The notes below the pieces were generated by a model that was given only the letters and a program-made list of their open reading frames with translations, did not search any database and had not been told where the DNA came from. The position numbers and the translations under genes were made by a program. A stretch of 15,828 nt of DNA from Candidatus Woesearchaeota archaeon (GTDB lineage Archaea > Nanobdellota > Nanobdellia > Woesearchaeales > ARS49), in NCBI GenBank assembly GCA_016203425.1, contig JACQMU010000149.1:1-15828 (forward strand). The letters are read 5' to 3'. Positions within the stretch are counted from its first letter, which is position 1. Every line of letters begins with the position of its first letter. Below, one piece after another: positions 12,924 to 15,828 of this stretch.

Positions 12924-13784
12924 TCAACTGTTTAAATAGTTATTGAGATTTTGTGCAGCTAAGTCTGTATGTTCTTGTTTCCAAATACTCACATCATCTC
13001 CTAAAAATGTGCCGGCAACCATTGCGTAGACAATTAAGTTTAGGCGTTTTATTTTGCCGTGAACAGCATCACTGATTGATGGCCTTCGGTCAACATCACC
13101 AGGCATCCAGTAAGAGCCATGCCCAAGTATGTCTGCGCTAATAATGTTTTTCTTTTGGATGAGAAATTGTATCACTTCAATCAACGTGTTAATGCCCATT
13201 AATCCTTCTTCCCAGCGTGTTATCATTTCATTTTTCTTAAGCACGTCAAGGTCTATGGAAACATAAACATCATCAGGCGTGCCTGCAAGAATGTCTTGTA
13301 ATGTTTTTTGAACGCCATCTTCATTAATTGTTTTATTCTGCAGGATTATTGCAGCTGGCGTTTCCTTATTCAGTATTTGTTCACAGCCAATGTAGCGCAC
13401 TGCTGCAATACTTTTTTCAAGGCCGATTTGTCCGACAAAGCCTCCGTTACCAAGATATGGTGATTCTGGTGAACCGTTATCAGTGTGCTGGTCAATATGC
13501 ACATACGCATAATTTTCGCTTCTTGTGTTCGCTAAGTTCTTGACAAGCCCGTATGTGTAGTGGTGAAAGCTTCCTGAGCCGTAAATAGTTAATACTCTGC
13601 CTTTAAGAGTGCAAACATTCTTCGTTGATGCTGTGATGTATTCTCTTGTTGCAGGGTTAAGGTTATCTGGCGGTGTTAAAAAAACAGGCTGCATTCTTCC
13701 AGGCCAGATTGCGCTGATAAATCTGCCAGCTTGTTTTGATGGTTCGTCAACTTCAAGGCATGCAATGTTCAAGTCATGTTGCAT
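12924..13784 (-). CDS. arginase/agmatinase-family (ureohydrolase) enzyme
   Basis: A 286-residue protein of the arginase fold. Metal-ligand motifs: GSGSFHHYTYG (His74/75), VHIDQHTDNG (Asp98, His100, Asp102) and VSIDLDVLKK (Asp178, Asp180); all six expected ligands can be matched. The usual Asp-Pro after SxDxDxx is replaced by KK, and the substrate loops are not diagnostic, so arginase, agmatinase, formiminoglutamase or a related deacetylase-like role cannot be separated. The start is the ATG at 13784: a TTTTTAAA box (13806-13813, minus strand) lies 26 bp upstream, giving a leaderless mRNA. An open frame continues upstream to 13991 but would overlap the toxin-antitoxin module antisense, and its sequence looks non-coding. 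Confidence 0.86.
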   Translation of the reverse strand: MQHDLNIACLEVDEPSKQAGRFISAIWPGRMQPVFLTPPDNLNPATREYITASTKNVCTLKGRVLTIYGSGSFHHYTYGLVKNLANTRSENYAYVHIDQHTDNGSPESPYLGNGGFVGQIGLEKSIAAVRYIGCEQILNKETPAAIILQNKTINEDGVQKTLQDILAGTPDDVYVSIDLDVLKKNEMITRWEEGLMGINTLIEVIQFLIQKKNIISADILGHGSYWMPGDVDRRPSISDAVHGKIKRLNLIVYAMVAGTFLGDDVSIWKQEHTDLAAQNLNNYLNS

Positions 13785-13805
13785 AATGTATTTGAAATGT
13801 GTTAT

Positions 13806-13813
13806 TTTAAAAA
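13806..13813 (-). promoter_or_regulatory. TATA box of the arginase-family gene
   Basis: Minus-strand TTTTTAAA is about 26 bp from the ATG at 13784 and fixes the short start. Confidence 0.55.
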
Positions 13814-13841
13814 TGTGGTGCAGACAAACAAAAGGTTTATA

Positions 13842-13872
13842 ATCACAGGAATATTCAGGAATATCCGGTGAT
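13842..13872. promoter_or_regulatory. 31-bp imperfect dyad, candidate operator of the DUF4258/zinc-finger module
   Basis: ATCAC (13842-13846) mirrors GTGAT (13868-13872), and inside them GGA/TCC and further pairs give 11 matching pairs of 15 around one centre. A 10-bp tandem repeat, AGGAATATTC then AGGAATATCC, lies inside. A TTTATAAT box sits immediately upstream at about 13836-13843, so the dyad covers the expected transcription start, and its right edge is the GGTGAT ribosome binding site of the toxin gene. This is where an autoregulatory operator would sit. Confidence 0.6.
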
Positions 13873-13875
13873 ATC

Positions 13876-14088
13876 TTGTACCAGTATACCAAGCATGCTT
13901 TGGAGAAAATGGATGGTTTAGGAATAGATAAAAATGAAGTGGAACAAGCCATTTTAAAAGGTATGAAATGGAAAGAAGAAAACACCGACAAATGGCATGC
14001 TCAAATGTCAGGCATTGAAGTTGTATTTGTCAAACAGGAAAATATGTTTGTCATCGTAACCGCGTATTTTGCGGGGAGGAGAAAATGA
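13876..14088 (+). CDS. DUF4258-like putative toxin
   Basis: A 70-residue protein: YQYTKHALEKMDGLGIDKNEVEQAILKGMKWKEE, then IEVVFVKQENMFVIVTAYFAGRRK. The opening Y-x-x-HA-x-x-x-M, the I-x-x-x-EV-x-x-AI helix and the final VIVTAYF strand are the pattern of DUF4258, a small BrnT/MqsR/RelE-like fold often paired with an antitoxin. The start is a TTG preceded by GGTGAT; no ATG is available upstream before an in-frame stop. It overlaps the antitoxin gene by ATGA, so the two are translationally coupled, toxin first, as in mqsRA. The toxin role is inferred from fold and pairing. Confidence 0.8.
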   Translation: MYQYTKHALEKMDGLGIDKNEVEQAILKGMKWKEENTDKWHAQMSGIEVVFVKQENMFVIVTAYFAGRRK

Positions 14089-14408
14089 GATGTATCTTGT
14101 GTGGCGGAAAAACAATTGAAAAGATTGTTGCACATGCAGAATTCGGGGTTTTGATAGGTGATTTTAAATCCAGTGTTTGCGAAAAATGTGGTGAAACATA
14201 TTTCGACGAAAAGACTGCTGGAAAGATTCAAGAAAAATCAAAAGAACTTGGTTTGTTTGGCTTGGCTAAGAAAGTTAAAGTGGCTGAAGTTGGCAATAGC
14301 ATAGCCATCCGTATTCCGAGACAAATTGCTGAGTTTTTGAGTCTTAGGAAAGGGAAAGATGTTATTCTTTCGCCACGAACAAAACATGATCTTCATATAG
14401 AGGTCTGA
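14085..14408 (+). CDS. antitoxin: MqsA-type zinc finger fused to AbrB domain
   Basis: A 107-residue protein with two clear parts. Residues 1-40 are a YgiT/MqsA-type zinc finger with CxxC pairs at Cys3-Cys6 and Cys32-Cys35 (RCILCGG, SSVCEKCGETYFDE). After a helix (KTAGKIQEKSKELGLFG), residues of about 62-107 are an AbrB/MazE-like swapped hairpin: VKVAEVGNSIAIRIPRQIAEFLSLRKGKDVILSPR. In E. coli MqsA the DNA-binding part is instead an Xre-type HTH. The finger should bind the toxin and the AbrB part the operator. It is coupled by ATGA to the toxin gene and has a strong GGGGAGGAGA ribosome binding site inside it. It ends 13 bp before the convergent hisS stop. Confidence 0.85.
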   Translation: MRCILCGGKTIEKIVAHAEFGVLIGDFKSSVCEKCGETYFDEKTAGKIQEKSKELGLFGLAKKVKVAEVGNSIAIRIPRQIAEFLSLRKGKDVILSPRTKHDLHIEV

Positions 14409-14421
14409 ATCAAGAGTCTGC

Positions 14422-15690
14422 TTAAACAAGCTCTTCAATCTTCTTTTTCTCTTCCTTTCCAGTTTCCATGTTTTTTATTTTCAACAATCCGCTTTTTACT
14501 TCGTCTTCACCTACAAAAATTACGTTTTTTGCTTTGATTGAGTCTGCGTATTCTAATTGTTTTCCGAGCTTTCTTTGCATTAGGTCTATTTCAACACAGT
14601 ATTTTTCTCTGAGTTTTGCTGCAATGTTTTGTGCATAATTTTGTGTCTCAGCAGATATGTTTGCCACAAAATAGTCCGGCCCGGTTGAAATTTTTGGCAG
14701 CAGTCCTTTGTCTTCCAAAAATAATGTTAGTGTTTTGTCTCCCATGCCGAAGCCAACTGCTGGTGTTTTTGGGCCTCCATAAATTTCTATTAAATTGTCA
14801 TATCTTCCGCCGCCGCATATTGCTCTGAGTTTTGATGAAGAGTCTGCTATTTCAAATACCATCCCCGTATAGTACGCAAATCCTCTTGATATTGAGAGGT
14901 CGAGCTGCACTGATTTGTTTGGCAGGAGTTTGAGTAGGCTTTTGATTTCTTGTAAGCCTGCCTGTGCTTGTGGTGCAAGATTCATTTTTTCAATGTCGTT
15001 AATTATTTTAAACGGGTTTCCTTTTAGGCTGCTTATTTTTTTGAGTTCGCTTGTTTGTTGTTTTGTGAGTTTTTCATTGCTTGCTTCGAGCTCAAATTCT
15101 TGTTCGCTTAGCTTTGTTGATTTATCAATGAGCCGCATTGCTGTTTCTATTTTGTCTTCACTAATCGTACTTGAAATTAGCCCGCTGAGTAATTTTCTGT
15201 TGTTAATTCGCACGACAAAATCTGTTTCTTTGAATCCGAGATTTTTTAGGCAGTTGATTGCCAAAATAATGATTTCAGCATCTGCTTCTGGTTTGTCGCT
15301 GCCGTAGAGTTCTGCATTTAGCTGGAAGAATTCTCTTGCCCTGCCTTTTTGTGGTGCTTCATAGCGCCATGCTTTGCCGATTGTGAACCATTTTACTGGC
15401 TTTACAAGCTCGCGTTGTTTTGCGACAAACATTCTTGCAAATCCTGGCGTGAACTCCGGCCGCAATGCAAGTTCTTCTGTTCCTTTTTTTTCAAGCACAA
15501 ATATTTGTTGTTTGATTTCTTCGCCAGATTTTGCTGTCAATAATGATAATGATTCAACAACAGGTGGCTCGACCTCTTGAAAAGCAAATGAACGTGCTGT
15601 CTTGCTCAAGCTATCAAAAATAGCTTTTTGAACAGCACGTTCGTCTGGATAAAAATCCTGCATTCCTTTTGGTGACTGGAATTGTATCAT
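14422..15690 (-). CDS. hisS: histidyl-tRNA synthetase
   Basis: A 422-residue class II synthetase that charges tRNA-His. It has motif 1 region GMQDFYPDE (9-17), motif 2 LRPEFTPGFARMF (76-88) with KAWRYEAPQKGRAREFFQL (106-124), the HisA loop SISRGFAYYTGMVFEI (266-281), motif 3 GGGRYDNLIEIYGG and GFGMG (293-317), and a C-terminal anticodon-binding domain (DYFVANISAET, to the end). The family's Arg-Gly-x-x-Tyr-Tyr-Thr-Gly signature is intact. A GGAGGA ribosome binding site lies just before the ATG and overlaps the end of the preceding gene, whose stop is 2 nt away, so the two form an operon. Length and motifs are normal. Confidence 0.97.
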   Translation of the reverse strand: MIQFQSPKGMQDFYPDERAVQKAIFDSLSKTARSFAFQEVEPPVVESLSLLTAKSGEEIKQQIFVLEKKGTEELALRPEFTPGFARMFVAKQRELVKPVKWFTIGKAWRYEAPQKGRAREFFQLNAELYGSDKPEADAEIIILAINCLKNLGFKETDFVVRINNRKLLSGLISSTISEDKIETAMRLIDKSTKLSEQEFELEASNEKLTKQQTSELKKISSLKGNPFKIINDIEKMNLAPQAQAGLQEIKSLLKLLPNKSVQLDLSISRGFAYYTGMVFEIADSSSKLRAICGGGRYDNLIEIYGGPKTPAVGFGMGDKTLTLFLEDKGLLPKISTGPDYFVANISAETQNYAQNIAAKLREKYCVEIDLMQRKLGKQLEYADSIKAKNVIFVGEDEVKSGLLKIKNMETGKEEKKKIEELV

Positions 15691-15692
15691 AG

Positions 15693-15827
15693 TTATTCCT
15701 CCTGTCTGGTTGGTTTATATAGTTTTTCTTCTGCAATGCGCAGCGCAATTTGAACGGCTTCTTCTGCATTATCCGCAACATACTTTGGATAATTTTCAGT
15801 TTTGAGAGAAATTTGTTCAAGCCAGTC
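15693..15827 (-). CDS. 3' end of an unidentified gene co-transcribed with hisS
   Basis: The last 44 codons of a gene that enters from the right edge: DWLEQISLKTENYPKYVAD, AEEAVQIALRIAEEKLYKPTRQ, then EE and TAA at 15693-15695. It is amphipathic and probably helical. The stop lies 2 nt before the hisS ATG, and the codons for Gln-Glu-Glu double as the hisS ribosome binding site. The family cannot be named from this tail. Confidence 0.75.
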   Translation of the reverse strand, partial: DWLEQISLKTENYPKYVADNAEEAVQIALRIAEEKLYKPTRQEE

Positions 15828-15828
15828 C

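Noticed and set aside
12910..12927. TTG start for the M50 protease overlapping the arginase stop
   Set aside because: The ATG at 12909 is the right distance from a TATTTAAA box and the family does not need the extra six residues. Translational coupling from the TTG cannot be excluded.
13785..13991. Upstream extension of the arginase-family protein by 69 residues
   Set aside because: It would overlap the toxin gene antisense and the dyad, its sequence is not protein-like for this family, and a TATA box lies 26 bp before the ATG at 13784.
14410..14436. Terminator hairpin between the antitoxin and hisS
   Set aside because: AAGAG/CTCTT gives only five pairs with a long loop and lies partly inside hisS.
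15614..15820. Minus-strand frame across the start of hisS
   Set aside because: It is in another frame from both hisS and the partial gene upstream, and the latter gives the more protein-like reading that ends at the hisS ribosome binding site.
1..15828. tRNA, rRNA, CRISPR array, insertion sequence or attachment site
   Set aside because: I found no T-loop-like GGTTCGA context outside coding genes, no regularly spaced repeats, and no transposase or integrase frame. The inverted repeats found do not flank a mobile gene.

Overview
The window reads as archaeal. It carries a 448-residue SRP54, an Lhr-type SF2 helicase, a PhoU regulator with an AbrB-like N-terminus as is common in archaea, and clear archaeal promoter architecture: at least seven genes have a TTTATA/TTTAAA-type box centred about 25-29 bp before the start codon, which implies leaderless or near-leaderless mRNAs. 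Genes that have a leader or are internal to an operon instead carry GAGGTG/GGAGG ribosome binding sites. The DNA is AT-rich, genes are packed tightly (convergent pairs overlap by 8-12 bp or are 2-16 bp apart), and there are no rRNA or tRNA genes. The compact layout and several small toxin-antitoxin modules would fit a DPANN-like lineage (Woesearchaeota or Pacearchaeota type). That lineage is inference; only 'archaeon' is well supported.

Layout. 1-2467: a membrane-anchored protein with YD/RHS-like beta repeats (+), a HicB-HicA toxin-antitoxin pair (-), a decayed RelE-family toxin (+) in the longest stretch without an intact gene, and an unrecognised 154-residue protein (-). 2503-4844: SRP54 (-), then two tandem paralogous lipoproteins (-) with an EF-hand-like DxNNDGxxD loop. 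5062-8566: a DedA-family membrane protein (+) converging on the Lhr helicase (-). 8641-9897: a secreted or anchored protein of unknown function (+), then a DUF2683-type antitoxin and a RelE-type toxin (+). 9900-12909: a PhoU/AbrB regulator (-) divergent from a HAD phosphatase (+), an HD-GYP-like phosphohydrolase (+), and an M50 site-2-type metalloprotease (-). 12924-15828: an arginase/agmatinase-family enzyme (-), a third toxin-antitoxin module (DUF4258-like toxin plus an MqsA-type zinc finger fused to an AbrB domain, +), histidyl-tRNA synthetase (-), and the 3' end of an unidentified gene co-transcribed with it (-).

Themes. The core genes (SRP54, HisS, Lhr) sit among accessory modules: three intact toxin-antitoxin pairs and one toxin fossil. 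The non-coding DNA holds several long inverted repeats, three of them perfect with 12-13 bp arms and 17-24 nt spacers, next to the DedA and HD-domain genes. A fourth, imperfect repeat lies before the first gene. A 31-bp imperfect dyad sits exactly where an autoregulatory operator of the third toxin-antitoxin module would be expected. The repeats and the zinc-finger/AbrB antitoxin are the most promising undescribed elements; no large unknown multigene system is evident.
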